Assembly: GCF_900215465.1 (NCBI RefSeq)
Contig: NZ_OBEH01000001.1
Coordinates: 372,001 to 436,000, forward strand
Length of the DNA: 64,000 bases
DNA from: Flagellimonas pacifica
Lineage (GTDB): Bacteria; Bacteroidota; Bacteroidia; Flavobacteriales; Flavobacteriaceae
Direction of reading: 5' to 3'
Each line of letters starts with the position of its first letter. Position 1 is the first letter of the stretch. A program made the translations under genes and the position numbers. This document shows, piece after piece, positions 41,523 to 51,268 of the stretch. The notes beneath the pieces were generated by a model that worked only from the letters and a program-made list of their open reading frames with translations, did not search any database and had not been told where the DNA came from.

Positions 41523-42665
41523 ATGAAAAGATGTCTATTTCTCCTAATAGGCCTAATCTGTTTTAACCTTGGAGCCCAGGTTAAAAAAGAAATTTTTGAA
41601 TCTTTCAAACTCCAGGAACGAAGAGGTGTCTCCTATTACTTCCCCGAAGATTATACCGATGACAAAAAATACCCCCTATTGGTGGTACTAGATGCCGAAT
41701 ATCTATTCGATATTGTCGTTGCCAACGCTAAATTTTATAGCAATTACCATAGAATGCCGGAAGCCATTATCGTGGGGATAGACCAAGCCGAAAATGACCT
41801 TAGATGGGAAGATTGTGATTTTGAACAGACCACTGGTTTGCCTACTGAAAAAGGAGCCAAGTTTTATGAGTTTTTAGGTACCGAGCTTATCCCGTATTTA
41901 GAAACCAATTACAACATTGCCCCATTTAAAATGTTTATTGGGTACGACATTACAGCAAACTTTGGCAATTACTATCTATTTAAGGATAAATCGTTGTTCA
42001 ACTCCTATTTGTCCATATCACCCGTGTTGGCCACAGAGATGGAAAGTAGGGTTCCATCAAGATTATCTGATTTAAATCAAGAAATCTTTTACAATATTGT
42101 TCTCGAAAAGGAAAAAACTGAAGACCGTCAGCGCATTTTGCAAATGAACAATGCCATAAAATCCATTAGCAAAGAATCATTACATTATTTCTTTGATGAA
42201 TATGACAATGCAGATCATACTTCCATTGCAGCCTATGGAATAAGCAAAGCTTTTGACAATGTGTTTAAAATATTCAGACCAATAAGTCCCAAAGAATACA
42301 AAACTGAAATTCTTACTTCGGATGAACCTGTTTTTAAGTACATGGAAGATCGCTATAATATGATTGAAAAACTCCTTGGTTTTGAAAAACCTGTGGAACT
42401 TAACGACATCATGGCCATCTATGCCGCTTGTTTGAAAAAAGAGGACTTTGAATCTTTAAAACCCCTTTCAGAAGTGTGCAAAAAACAATTTCCGGACACT
42501 ATGATGGGCTTTTATTTTGAAGGTGAATATTATGAACAACTCGGCGAACCCAAAAAAGCCTTTAAGACTTTTGAAAAAGCATTCCAAATGGAAGAAATCG
42601 ACTTTTTGACCAAGGATATGGCTCTCGAAAAAATAGACGCCCTTAAAGCAGATTTCGGTTACTAG
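41523..42665 (+). CDS. Exported esterase-like (alpha/beta hydrolase) protein lacking the nucleophile
   Basis: A 380-residue exported protein: signal peptide ending near NLGAQ, then an esterase-D-like alpha/beta fold (about residues 25-260: YPLLVVLDAEYLFD, EAIIVGIDQAENDLRWEDC). At the nucleophile elbow, where GHSxGG is expected, it reads GYDITA (residues 140-145): Asp in place of Ser. A His remains in ADHTSIAAYG. Residues about 300-375 look like TPR-type helices (GFYFEGEYYEQLGEPKKA). Probably non-hydrolytic; perhaps a binding protein. It precedes radA, separated by 118 bases. Confidence 0.8.
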   Translation: MKRCLFLLIGLICFNLGAQVKKEIFESFKLQERRGVSYYFPEDYTDDKKYPLLVVLDAEYLFDIVVANAKFYSNYHRMPEAIIVGIDQAENDLRWEDCDFEQTTGLPTEKGAKFYEFLGTELIPYLETNYNIAPFKMFIGYDITANFGNYYLFKDKSLFNSYLSISPVLATEMESRVPSRLSDLNQEIFYNIVLEKEKTEDRQRILQMNNAIKSISKESLHYFFDEYDNADHTSIAAYGISKAFDNVFKIFRPISPKEYKTEILTSDEPVFKYMEDRYNMIEKLLGFEKPVELNDIMAIYAACLKKEDFESLKPLSEVCKKQFPDTMMGFYFEGEYYEQLGEPKKAFKTFEKAFQMEEIDFLTKDMALEKIDALKADFGY

Positions 42666-42783
42666 ATTTCTGGATTATTAGATTACTGGATTAGTTGGCA
42701 TATATTTCCAACAGTCCAACCATCCAAAAATCTGTTCATCCCACCATCTAATTCCATATCTTTAGGCTCTTCTTTTATAACGA

Positions 42784-44145
42784 ATGGCCAAGACCAAAAC
42801 AGCTTTTTTCTGTCAAAACTGTGGTGCCCAATACCCAAAATGGGTGGGGCAATGCTCTTCTTGCAAACAATGGAACACTATTGTGGAAGAAGTGGTGCAA
42901 AAAGAAGAAAAGAAAAGTTGGAAAACCGATTCTTCCCAAGCAAACAAAACCACAAAACCCTTAAGGGTTTCCGAGATAACTAACGAAAAAGAGCTGCGGT
43001 TAGACACTCAAGACCAAGAATTTAACAGGGTGTTGGGAGGAGGATTGGTGCCAGGCTCCCTAACACTGTTAGGCGGTGAACCGGGAATTGGAAAAAGCAC
43101 ATTATTATTGCAAATTGCGCTAAAACTTCCCTATAAAACCTTATATGTTTCTGGAGAAGAAAGTCAAAAGCAGATTAAAATGCGGGCAGACCGCATTCAC
43201 CCCAACAGTGAAAACTGTTTTGTACTCACAGAAACCAAGACGCAAAATATCTTTCAACAAATTGCAGCTATTGAACCTGACATCGTGGTCATTGATTCGA
43301 TTCAAACACTGCATACGGATTACATAGAATCAGCGGCCGGAAGCATTTCACAAATTAGGGAGAGTACAGCTGAACTTATCAAGTTTGCCAAAGAAAGTCA
43401 TACCCCGGTGCTTCTTGTTGGTCATATTACCAAGGATGGAACCATAGCAGGACCAAAAATTTTGGAACATATGGTGGACACGGTTTTACAGTTTGAGGGT
43501 GATCGCAATTATGTCTACAGAATTCTTCGCTCTTTAAAAAACCGATTCGGTTCCACAGCCGAGCTGGGTATTTATGAAATGCAGGGGAGTGGACTTCGCG
43601 AAGTAAACAATCCATCGGAAGTTTTAATTTCCAAAAATGAAGAAAGTTTAAGCGGAACAGCCATTGCCGCCACTGTTGAAGGCATGCGTCCATTATTGAT
43701 AGAAATTCAAGCCTTGGTGAGCACAGCAGTTTATGGAACTCCGCAACGATCAGCAACTGGGTTCAATGCTAAAAGATTGAACATGCTTTTGGCCGTATTG
43801 GAAAAAAGGGCTGGCTTTAAACTGGGAGCCAAAGATGTTTTCTTGAACATTACGGGCGGAATTTCTGTGGATGACCCTGCCATTGATTTGGCCGTTGTGG
43901 CCGCCATCCTTTCCAGTAATGCGGACATTCCCATTGAAAAAGGAATCTGTTTTGCCGCAGAAGTGGGGCTTGCAGGCGAAATACGCCCAGTTCAACGCGT
44001 GGACCAACGCATTCTTGAAGCTGAAAAATTAGGGTTCACTTCTATATTTGTTTCCAAAAACAACAAAATCGGACTAAAGAACACCTCGATTCAGGTACAC
44101 CTTGTTTCCAAAATTGAAGATATTGTGAGCAACCTGTTTGGGTAA
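42784..44145 (+). CDS. radA: DNA repair protein RadA
   Basis: A 453-residue RecA-like branch-migration ATPase. The N-terminal zinc finger is CQNCGAQYPKWVGQCSSC; the Walker A is GGEPGIGKST (about residues 97-106), the Walker B IVVIDSIQTL. The RadA-specific KNRFG motif lies about residues 251-255, followed by a Lon-like C-terminal domain. It acts in recombination and in processing of stalled forks. Upstream, 42666-42783 holds degenerate GGATTATTAGATTA-type repeats and no gene. It ends two bases before the convergent aldo/keto reductase. Confidence 0.96.
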   Translation: MAKTKTAFFCQNCGAQYPKWVGQCSSCKQWNTIVEEVVQKEEKKSWKTDSSQANKTTKPLRVSEITNEKELRLDTQDQEFNRVLGGGLVPGSLTLLGGEPGIGKSTLLLQIALKLPYKTLYVSGEESQKQIKMRADRIHPNSENCFVLTETKTQNIFQQIAAIEPDIVVIDSIQTLHTDYIESAAGSISQIRESTAELIKFAKESHTPVLLVGHITKDGTIAGPKILEHMVDTVLQFEGDRNYVYRILRSLKNRFGSTAELGIYEMQGSGLREVNNPSEVLISKNEESLSGTAIAATVEGMRPLLIEIQALVSTAVYGTPQRSATGFNAKRLNMLLAVLEKRAGFKLGAKDVFLNITGGISVDDPAIDLAVVAAILSSNADIPIEKGICFAAEVGLAGEIRPVQRVDQRILEAEKLGFTSIFVSKNNKIGLKNTSIQVHLVSKIEDIVSNLFG

Positions 44146-44147
44146 TC

Positions 44148-45188
44148 CTAAGGTGCCGGATTGGGAATGGAATTATGGATTTCCTCGATTCCCTTTATCA
44201 CCTCATCAGAAAGGTCAACATCAATACTATCAATGTTTTCCTTTAACTGTTCCATGGTTGTTGCGCCAATAATGTTGCTGGTCAAAAAAGGTCTTGTATT
44301 GATGAAAGCCAATGCCATTTGCGACAAACTTAAACCATGTTCCTTTGCCAACTCATTGTACTTTTGGGTGGCGGTCGTAGCTGTTTCGCCACTGTAACGA
44401 TCGTAATGTGGAAACAGCGTCAACCTTGCCTTTCTTGGAGCAATCTCATCCAAATATTTACCGCTCAGTACACCAAAAGCTAGCGGAGAATATGCCAAAA
44501 GTCCAATATCTTCCCGCATTGAAATTTCAGAAAGCCCAACTTCAAATAACCTGTTCAATAAGCTATATGGGTTCTGGATGGTAAGCATTCGAGGTAGACT
44601 TTGGTGCACCTTGCTCTCTTCCAAATAACGCATGGTTCCCCATGGTGTTTCATTGGACAATCCCACATGTCTGATCTTCCCCTCAGCAATCAAATCGCGA
44701 AGGGTTTCCAATACTTGGTGTATGTTGTCTTCCCAAGGATCTATGGAATGTGCATTAAATCCGCGTTGCCCAAAAAAGTTAGTGTTCCGTTCTGGCCAAT
44801 GTAATTGGTACAAATCAATATAATCGGTTTGCAATCGCTTTAGACTTCCATCTACCGCACTGATTATGGAATCCTTGCTAAATCCCGTTGTTCTAATATA
44901 TTTGGCAAAATCTGCTCTCCCCACAATTTTTGTGGCAAGCACTACCTTATTCCTATTCCCAGTTTTTTTGAACCAGTTCCCAATTATTTCTTCGGTTACC
45001 GCATAGATTTCCTTTTTAGGTGGAATTGGGTACATCTCAGCCGTATCAAAGAAGTTGACACCTTGGTCCAACGCATAATCCATCTGCTTATGACCCTCTT
45101 CCTCTGTATTCTGTCTTCCCCAGGTCATGGTTCCCAAACAAATCTTGCTGACTTTGATATCGGTATGTGGTAGTCTGGTGTATTTCAT
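44148..45188 (-). CDS. Aldo/keto reductase, Tas type
   Basis: A 346-residue NADPH-dependent oxidoreductase of the Tas/AKR family (LPHTDIKVSKICLGTMTWG). The catalytic tetrad is visible: Asp in FFDTAEMYP, Tyr in the same motif, Lys in VVLATKIVG, His in YQLHWPER. The C-terminal NADP-binding segment is NIIGATTMEQLKENI. Substrate unknown. It is on the minus strand downstream of xth and convergent with radA. Confidence 0.92.
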   Translation of the reverse strand: MKYTRLPHTDIKVSKICLGTMTWGRQNTEEEGHKQMDYALDQGVNFFDTAEMYPIPPKKEIYAVTEEIIGNWFKKTGNRNKVVLATKIVGRADFAKYIRTTGFSKDSIISAVDGSLKRLQTDYIDLYQLHWPERNTNFFGQRGFNAHSIDPWEDNIHQVLETLRDLIAEGKIRHVGLSNETPWGTMRYLEESKVHQSLPRMLTIQNPYSLLNRLFEVGLSEISMREDIGLLAYSPLAFGVLSGKYLDEIAPRKARLTLFPHYDRYSGETATTATQKYNELAKEHGLSLSQMALAFINTRPFLTSNIIGATTMEQLKENIDSIDVDLSDEVIKGIEEIHNSIPNPAP

Positions 45189-45252
45189 CTAGCTAATCAT
45201 TTTTCAATTGGCAAAAATAATCAATCCATTTTTTGCCGCCTTAAAACTAATC

Positions 45253-46017
45253 TTACTTGTCTATTTCCAAAAGAATTGGGCAATGATCGCTATGCTTGGC
45301 ATCAGAAAGAATAACAGAACGCTTTAATCTGTCCTTTAAGGAATCGTTCACCATGCCATAATCCAATCGCCATCCCTTATTGTTGGCCCGGGCATTGGCA
45401 CGGTAGCTCCACCACGTATAATTATGGGGGTCTTTGTTGAAATGTCTAAAACTGTCAATGAACCCACTCTTCATAAAATTTCCGATCCATTCCCGCTCAA
45501 CAGGTAAAAATCCGGATACATTTTTATTTCTCACTGGGTCATGGATGTCAATAGCTTCATGGCAAATATTATAATCGCCACAAACTACAAGGTTTGGGCG
45601 TTCTTTTCTTAGTGTATCAGCATATTTCTGAAAATCGGCCATATAGGTAAGTTTCAAATCTAAACGATCCAAATTGGTGCCTGAGGGCAGATACATGCTC
45701 ATTACGGAAACATCCCCATAATCTGCCCTAATGTTTCGGCCCTCAAAATCCATATAATCTATTCCAGTACCGTATTCAATATGATCAGGCTTTTCCTTGC
45801 AAAGCAAAGCCACTCCACTGTATCCTTTTTTTTGCGCGCTGAACCAGTAATGGTAGTTATATCCCGCTGCCTCAAACAAAGACACATCTACCTGTTCCTT
45901 CATGGCTTTTATTTCCTGTAAACAGACCACATCGGGATCAACAGCCTGTAACCAATCAATAAAACCCTTGTTCAAAGCCGCCCTAATTCCATTTACGTTG
46001 TACGATACTATCTTCAT
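45253..46017 (-). CDS. xth: Exodeoxyribonuclease III
   Basis: A 254-residue AP endonuclease/3'-exonuclease of the ExoIII family. Visible features are MKIVSYNVNGIRAALNKG, the catalytic Glu in VVCLQEIKAM, Asp and Asn in VCGDYNICHEAID, DYGMVND, and the C-terminal SDHCPILLEID. The start at 46017 is an ATG; the TTG-like reading to 46044 adds an unconserved leader. It repairs abasic sites. It is upstream of the aldo/keto reductase on the same strand. Confidence 0.94.
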   Translation of the reverse strand: MKIVSYNVNGIRAALNKGFIDWLQAVDPDVVCLQEIKAMKEQVDVSLFEAAGYNYHYWFSAQKKGYSGVALLCKEKPDHIEYGTGIDYMDFEGRNIRADYGDVSVMSMYLPSGTNLDRLDLKLTYMADFQKYADTLRKERPNLVVCGDYNICHEAIDIHDPVRNKNVSGFLPVEREWIGNFMKSGFIDSFRHFNKDPHNYTWWSYRANARANNKGWRLDYGMVNDSLKDRLKRSVILSDAKHSDHCPILLEIDK

Positions 46018-46138
46018 GCTCAAATTTTCACTAAAAATAACCATTGTGTTTGGCTCCTTAAAATGATTCTATTTGATAGTTGTGGTTTAAATTTGATTTT
46101 TGGAACATTAATTGATTATCCTTGATGGATTTAAAATC

Positions 46139-46663
46139 ATGGTCATGAGAAAATTAGTATTTATTGGCGTTTTGCTTTCAGGATTTTTCTTGAAAGCCCA
46201 AGCCTATCCCAATTTAGATTCTGGCAATGAACTAAAGTTCAACATTGGACTTTTTCTGGCCACCACTGCGGTAGAAGGATCCTATGAATATTACCTCAGT
46301 GAGGATACCAGTATTGGGGGAACGGTTTATTTTGATAATGACGCCACAGATTATAACGGTAATTTTGGAATAGGACCCAACTTTAGGGCTTATTTTGGTT
46401 ACCAACCCAGAAGCGGATTCTTTGCTGAGGCCTTTGGCCTTTATTATACTGGGGAAGATGATAACTTACAAGATAACCTCGGTTCCAGAAATAATGATTA
46501 CAGCACTGTGGCACTCGGATTGGGATTGGGCAACAAATGGGTGACACGAAGCCAAAAATTCTCTTTGGAAATCTTTGGCGGATTTGGAAGAAACATCAAC
46601 CCTGAAGATTTTCAAGACACCTTTATGTATAGAGGTGGTTTATCTGTTGGTTTTAGATTTTAA
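46139..46663 (+). CDS. Outer-membrane beta-barrel protein, OmpX/OmpW-like
   Basis: A 174-residue exported protein with a signal peptide (MRKLVFIGVLLSGFFLKAQA) and about eight amphipathic strands, ending in GLSVGFRF, the aromatic end recognised by the barrel assembly machinery. It includes a Gly/Tyr/Asp-rich loop (DNDATDYNGNFGIGPNF). The start is ATG at 46139 or 46145. Function unknown; such small barrels are often structural. Confidence 0.75.
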   Translation: MVMRKLVFIGVLLSGFFLKAQAYPNLDSGNELKFNIGLFLATTAVEGSYEYYLSEDTSIGGTVYFDNDATDYNGNFGIGPNFRAYFGYQPRSGFFAEAFGLYYTGEDDNLQDNLGSRNNDYSTVALGLGLGNKWVTRSQKFSLEIFGGFGRNINPEDFQDTFMYRGGLSVGFRF

Positions 46664-46728
46664 ATTATTGACATCATCAAAATATCCTCTATTTTTAATC
46701 CCATTAAGAAACCTCTAAACCAAAAAGA

Positions 46729-47190
46729 ATGGATATTAAAAAATTGATTGTTTTACCTCTTTTTCTATGCTTGTTTTACTCAAAACTTGGCGCTCAAGAA
46801 ATAACCATATTTCCCAGTTTTTGGGGCTATCAATATTATCAGGATGATAACCGAATCACAAAACAAGATTTGATATCCCTATTAGAAAAAAAGGAAGAAT
46901 CCTACTCTTATTGGAAAAAATCGAAAACAACCAGCACCTTGGCTTACATATCCGGTGCTGCTGAATTAGGTTTCTTTGCTTGGCAGATGAATAATTATTC
47001 AAATGACAAAAATACAACCGGGCCGTTCCTAGGGGTGCTAGGTTCCTTTGGTTCCTTTCTCACCTTTGCTTTGATCTCCAACAGTCAAAAAAAGAAGGCA
47101 ATTTTAAAATATAATGAAGGTCTTAGCAAAAAATCGGTATTTAGGCTAGCTCCTTCCAAACAAGGTTTTGGGTTGGCTCTTCAGTTTTAG
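46729..47190 (+). CDS. Exported membrane protein of unknown function
   Basis: A 153-residue protein not recognised. It has a signal peptide (to about residue 23, LGAQ), a Tyr-rich N-terminal stretch (FWGYQYYQDD), two hydrophobic segments (about residues 70-87 and 97-116), and a C-terminus FGLALQF that resembles an outer-membrane end. Its 3' end is 34 bases before the next gene's start. Possibly a small membrane lipoprotein-like component; no motif supports more. Confidence 0.6.
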   Translation: MDIKKLIVLPLFLCLFYSKLGAQEITIFPSFWGYQYYQDDNRITKQDLISLLEKKEESYSYWKKSKTTSTLAYISGAAELGFFAWQMNNYSNDKNTTGPFLGVLGSFGSFLTFALISNSQKKKAILKYNEGLSKKSVFRLAPSKQGFGLALQF

Positions 47191-47224
47191 AGACAACCCC
47201 CGTAAACAACAATTTATTTTTCAA

Positions 47225-47779
47225 ATGCTCACCCTTCTGTTAATAGACATACAAGTTGGCCTACGAGAAACCAATTTCTACGGAACCGAGCGTAACAATC
47301 TTGATGCCGAAGTTAATGCCGCAAAAATTCTTGAGTTTTTTAGAACTAAAAAACTCCCTGTCTTTCATATTCAACATTGTTCCACAAATGTTGAATCACC
47401 GCTTCATCCATCCAAACCAGGAAATGCTTTGCATCCTTTGGTTTCACCTTTGAAAGATGAACCTGTATTTCAAAAAAATGTGAACAGTGCTTTTATAGGC
47501 ACTCCTTTGGAAACCGAACTCAAATCCAAAGGCATTGAAGAAGTGGTCATTGTTGGATTGACTACCGAGCATTGTGTATCCACCTCAACCCGAATGGCGG
47601 CCAACCTTGGTTTTAAGGTCAATTTAATTTCTGATGCCACCGCTGCTTTTGACAAAATAGGGGTCAATGGACAAAAATTCAGCGCCGAACTCATCCACAA
47701 TACCGCCTTGGCCAATCTTAAAGACGAATTTGCCATCATAAAAGATACCGTCACCCTATTGAATGAACTTCAGGATTAG
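47225..47779 (+). CDS. Isochorismatase-family cysteine hydrolase
   Basis: A 184-residue cytosolic enzyme with the Asp-Lys-Cys triad of the family: Asp in LLLIDIQVGL, Lys in VFQKNVNSAF, Cys in TTEHCVSTSTRMAA. The start at 47225 (MLTLLLIDIQ) is an ATG; earlier readings run into the previous gene. Members hydrolyse amides such as nicotinamide or act on isochorismate; the exact substrate is not clear. It precedes the exported Gfo/Idh/MocA gene. Confidence 0.88.
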   Translation: MLTLLLIDIQVGLRETNFYGTERNNLDAEVNAAKILEFFRTKKLPVFHIQHCSTNVESPLHPSKPGNALHPLVSPLKDEPVFQKNVNSAFIGTPLETELKSKGIEEVVIVGLTTEHCVSTSTRMAANLGFKVNLISDATAAFDKIGVNGQKFSAELIHNTALANLKDEFAIIKDTVTLLNELQD

Positions 47780-47822
47780 TTCTTATTTTTATGGGATATT
47801 GATTTTGAACCAACTACACCCT

Positions 47823-48926
47823 ATGCTTCGCTCGTTTATTCTCATCTGTTGTTTTGTATTGTTTGCCCCAAATGGCATGTCCCAAGAAAAACCCTTGCGA
47901 GTTGCTGTGGCTGGACTTACCCATACCCATGTGCATTGGATTTTGGGACGTGAGGATATTGGAGACATCGAAATTGTTGGTATTGCAGAACCCAATCGAG
48001 AACTGGCACAACGCTACGCCGACCAATATGGGTATTCCATGGATATGGTTTTTGATAGCTTGGAAGAAATGATTTTCGCAACTAAACCCGAGGCAGTTAC
48101 CGCCTTTGGGACCATTTATGGCCATCTGGAAGTAGTACAGACCTGTGCCCCTTTGGGCATTCATGTAATGGTAGAAAAACCCTTGGCCGTAAGTTTGGAC
48201 CACGCACAACAAATGGCCGCCCTTGCAGAAGAACATGACATCCATTTATTGACCAATTATGAAACTACATGGTATCCCACAAACCATATGGCCAAAAGAT
48301 TTTTGAACCATGGTAAAATAGGAAGACTAAGAAAAATCATTGTTCGGGATGGACATAAAGGCCCGGTTAAAATAGGTGTCAATAAAGAATTTTTGGACTG
48401 GTTGCAGGATCCCAAAGAAAATGGCGGAGGCGCTATTACCGATTTTGGTTGTTATGGTGCCAACTTGACCACTTGGCTTATGAGCGGAATAAAACCCAAT
48501 ACCGTAACGGCCATAACCCAACAGTTACAGCCCAAAAACAACCCTAAAGTAGATGATGAAGCCACTATTTTACTTACTTATGATGATGCCCAGGCCATTA
48601 TCCAAGCTTCGTGGAATTGGCCCATTGGCCGTAAGGATATGGAATTGTACGGATTGACGGGCGCACTCTATGCCGATAACAGAAATGAACTTCGTCTTCG
48701 CATTGCAGAGGGCTATGACGGTTATCATGAAGAAAAATTTACTTTGGAAGAAAGACCGGCCCCTTACAACGACCCTTTTGCTTTATTGGCCGCAGTTGTA
48801 AACAACAAAATTCGGTTACGACCATATGGCCTGTCCTCTTTGGAAAACAATTTGGTGGTCATGGAAATTTTGGACTCCGCACGAGAAAGTGCCCGAACCG
48901 GAAGAACAATTACTTTAAAAGAATAA
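47823..48926 (+). CDS. Exported Gfo/Idh/MocA family oxidoreductase
   Basis: A 367-residue protein with a signal peptide (MLRSFILICCFVLFAPNGMSQ), then a Rossmann domain (LRVAVAGLTHTHVHWILG) and the MVEKPLAVSLD motif of NAD(P)-dependent sugar dehydrogenases (catalytic Lys-Pro). The C-terminal domain has GGGAITDFGCYGANLTTWLM. Export of this family is common in Bacteroidota and usually involves sugar modification in the periplasm. The start at 47823 gives the signal peptide. It lies upstream of a TonB receptor by 18 bases, suggesting uptake and handling of one nutrient. Confidence 0.88.
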   Translation: MLRSFILICCFVLFAPNGMSQEKPLRVAVAGLTHTHVHWILGREDIGDIEIVGIAEPNRELAQRYADQYGYSMDMVFDSLEEMIFATKPEAVTAFGTIYGHLEVVQTCAPLGIHVMVEKPLAVSLDHAQQMAALAEEHDIHLLTNYETTWYPTNHMAKRFLNHGKIGRLRKIIVRDGHKGPVKIGVNKEFLDWLQDPKENGGGAITDFGCYGANLTTWLMSGIKPNTVTAITQQLQPKNNPKVDDEATILLTYDDAQAIIQASWNWPIGRKDMELYGLTGALYADNRNELRLRIAEGYDGYHEEKFTLEERPAPYNDPFALLAAVVNNKIRLRPYGLSSLENNLVVMEILDSARESARTGRTITLKE

Positions 48927-48944
48927 CTTCATCAATCAATCTCA

Positions 48945-51023
48945 ATGCAACCTATGGCCTATATAAAAGCCCCCAGTATTTTTGTTTTCTTGTTTTTTAC
49001 CTTTTCATTTTTTGCCCAGGAAGTCCAAAAAGATTCCGTGAACCAATTGGATGAGATTATTCTCATTGAGGATATCACCATCAGAAATGCTACCGGGATC
49101 ACTCCCCATTCCATTATAAACGGGCAGACCTTTCAAAAATTCAATCCTATCGACATTACTTCGGCAGTAAATCAAATTCCGGGGGTTTATGTGCTCTCCG
49201 GGGCACTCAATACCAACCGGATTACCATCCGTGGTGTGGGCGCACGTACCCCTTTCGGAACCGATAAGCTTCGTATGTATTTTAACGGCATCCCAGTAAC
49301 CAACGGAACAGGCTCTTCAACCATTGAGGCCTTCGACTTGGAGAATCTGGGAAAAATTGAGGTTATTAAAGGGCCCAAAGGCACCGCTTTTGGCACCAAT
49401 TTGGGCGGGGCCATTCTGCTCGATACCAAAGACCATGAAGAAAACCAAACTAAACTCACCAATTCCTTTACCCTGGGGTCATATCAAATGTTGAAGGAGA
49501 ACCTATCCTTTACACATTCTGAAGACAATTTTAATCTCTCCTTTAGCTACAACCATTTTGAAACCGATGGCTACAGACAGAACAACAGCTTTGATCGTGA
49601 TGGTTTTTTGCTGAATACCAATGTTGACCTCAGCGAAAAAAGCAAATTGGGCCTGTTGGTCAATTATATTGATTACACCGCTCAGATTCCAAGTTCGTTG
49701 AACCAGACCGATTTTGATGAAGACCCAACCCGTGCAGCTGGAAATTGGCTGGCCGCCCAAGGTTTTGAGGCCAACAAATATGTGCTTGCCGGATTGTACC
49801 ATACCTACGAGTTCAACACTTCCTTAAAAAATACCACCAGTGTTTTTTACACCTATTTAGACCATTATGAACCTCGCCCTTTTAACATTTTGGATGAGTT
49901 CACCAATGGATTTGGTGTTCGAAGCCAGTTTAAGGGCATGGCAGGAAGCTTTGAATACACTTTTGGTGGGGAATTGTACAAAGACGAATACCATTGGGGC
50001 ACTTTCCGAAACTTGTATCGGGATAATAACGGCAACGGCAGCTTACAAGGTGATCGCTTAAGCGATAACAGCGAATTCCGGAGGCAGTTTAACCTTTTCG
50101 GCACGCTTACCCATACCATCACCACCCGGTTTTCGGCCCAATTGGGGCTTAATTTGAACAAGACCAACTATAATTTTCAAGATCTGTTCAATCAGGGAGA
50201 TGCCAATACCTCTGCCGACCGAAATTTTGATGCCATTCTTTTGCCCAGTTTTGGGCTGCAATATTTGTTTGCGGGCGGAAAGTTATATGCCAACGTAAGC
50301 CGTGGATTTTCCAACCCCAGTTTGGAGGAGACTCTAACGCCTGACGGAGTCATTAATCCAGATATTGCCCAAGAGACAGGAACCAATTATGAACTTGGCG
50401 GAATGTCCACACTTTTCAACGAGCATCTGTTTTTGGACTGGTCCCTGTACCATATGGACATCAACAATTTGTTGGTGGCCCAACGTGTGGGTGAGGACCA
50501 ATTTATTGGCCGAAATGCGGGGGAGACCCGCCACCAAGGTTTAGAACTCAGCGCAAGATCGGTATTTGAGCTTTGCAAAGACCTTAAGGTCTATCCCTAC
50601 CTCAACTACACTTTTAGCAACCACAGTTTTGTGAATTTTGTGGATGGGGATGATGATTTTTCAGGCAATCCTTTGACCGGGGTACCCAAACACCGAATCA
50701 GTTCTGGCTTGGATATAAAACACACCGCTGGTTTTCAGCTGAACTTGACCCACCAATTTGTGGACGAGATTCCATTAACGGATGCCAACAGCCTGAGCAG
50801 TGATTCTTTTAATGTGTTCAATGCCAAATTGGGGTACGAGGCCCAACTCTCTAACCATTTTTCTTTGGGGTTGAATGTTGGTGCAAACAACCTTTTTGAT
50901 ATCCGTTATGCCCAAAGTGTATTAATCAATGCCGTTGGGTTTGGTGGCGCCCTGCCCCGCTATTTTTATCCCGGAAATGACAGAAACTTTTACGGAGGGG
51001 TGAAATTGGGTTATCTTTTCTAA
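48945..51023 (+). CDS. TonB-dependent outer-membrane receptor
   Basis: A 692-residue receptor: signal peptide (cleavage near FFAQE), TonB-box-like EIILIEDITI, plug (about residues 45-155: VNQIPGVYVLSG, GVGARTPFGTDKLRMY, VIKGPKGTAFGTNLGGAI) and a barrel ending in GGVKLGYLF. It resembles siderophore/vitamin receptors (FecA/CirA type). The codons are somewhat more GC-rich than its neighbours. Probably transcribed with the Gfo/Idh/MocA gene. Ligand unknown. Confidence 0.88.
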   Translation: MQPMAYIKAPSIFVFLFFTFSFFAQEVQKDSVNQLDEIILIEDITIRNATGITPHSIINGQTFQKFNPIDITSAVNQIPGVYVLSGALNTNRITIRGVGARTPFGTDKLRMYFNGIPVTNGTGSSTIEAFDLENLGKIEVIKGPKGTAFGTNLGGAILLDTKDHEENQTKLTNSFTLGSYQMLKENLSFTHSEDNFNLSFSYNHFETDGYRQNNSFDRDGFLLNTNVDLSEKSKLGLLVNYIDYTAQIPSSLNQTDFDEDPTRAAGNWLAAQGFEANKYVLAGLYHTYEFNTSLKNTTSVFYTYLDHYEPRPFNILDEFTNGFGVRSQFKGMAGSFEYTFGGELYKDEYHWGTFRNLYRDNNGNGSLQGDRLSDNSEFRRQFNLFGTLTHTITTRFSAQLGLNLNKTNYNFQDLFNQGDANTSADRNFDAILLPSFGLQYLFAGGKLYANVSRGFSNPSLEETLTPDGVINPDIAQETGTNYELGGMSTLFNEHLFLDWSLYHMDINNLLVAQRVGEDQFIGRNAGETRHQGLELSARSVFELCKDLKVYPYLNYTFSNHSFVNFVDGDDDFSGNPLTGVPKHRISSGLDIKHTAGFQLNLTHQFVDEIPLTDANSLSSDSFNVFNAKLGYEAQLSNHFSLGLNVGANNLFDIRYAQSVLINAVGFGGALPRYFYPGNDRNFYGGVKLGYLF

Positions 51024-51035
51024 ACCCAATTTATT

Positions 51036-51094
51036 TGTCATTCCTGCGTGTCACACTGAGCAAGCCTGTACTGAGCCTGTCGAAGTATCGAAGC
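51036..51094. repeat. REP-like repeat after the TonB receptor
   Basis: The sequence around CACTGAGC, ACTGAGCCTGTCGAAGTATC and CGAAG belongs to the same TCGA-rich palindromic class as the copies at 26636, 29531, 53213 and 55391. It is a double, imperfect copy. It lies 13 bases past the receptor stop and may act as its 3' hairpin. Confidence 0.6.
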
Positions 51095-51134
51095 AAGCCA
51101 AATCATACTACGGAACAACAAAAACCACCACTTA

Positions 51135-51235
51135 CACACATAAATTTACTTATAGAGACAATTACAGATATCCCTTACTTTTTATGGCGTTTATAAGTTA
51201 TATTTGGAGGCTATGGCATATAAGTTTTATGTGTG
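51135..51235. repeat. 101-bp imperfect inverted-repeat element upstream of the trypsin-like protease
   Basis: The left end CACACATAAATTTACTTATA (51135-51154) and right end TATAAGTTTTATGTGTG (51219-51235) are inverted copies, differing by a three-base insertion. The inside is A/T-rich and has no gene. The pattern could be a small non-autonomous mobile element or a structured RNA; no target duplication was found. The rest of the gap 51095-51268 shows nothing else. Confidence 0.5.
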
Positions 51236-51268
51236 AATATAAGTCGGATGTAATATCAAAAAAAATTA

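Noticed and set aside
46729..51023. Polysaccharide utilisation locus
   Set aside because: No SusD, glycoside hydrolase or sulfatase; the receptor is of the siderophore/vitamin type.
51135..51235. Integron attC site
   Set aside because: Has bulged inverted ends but lacks recognisable RYYYAAC/GTTRRRY cores and no integrase is near.
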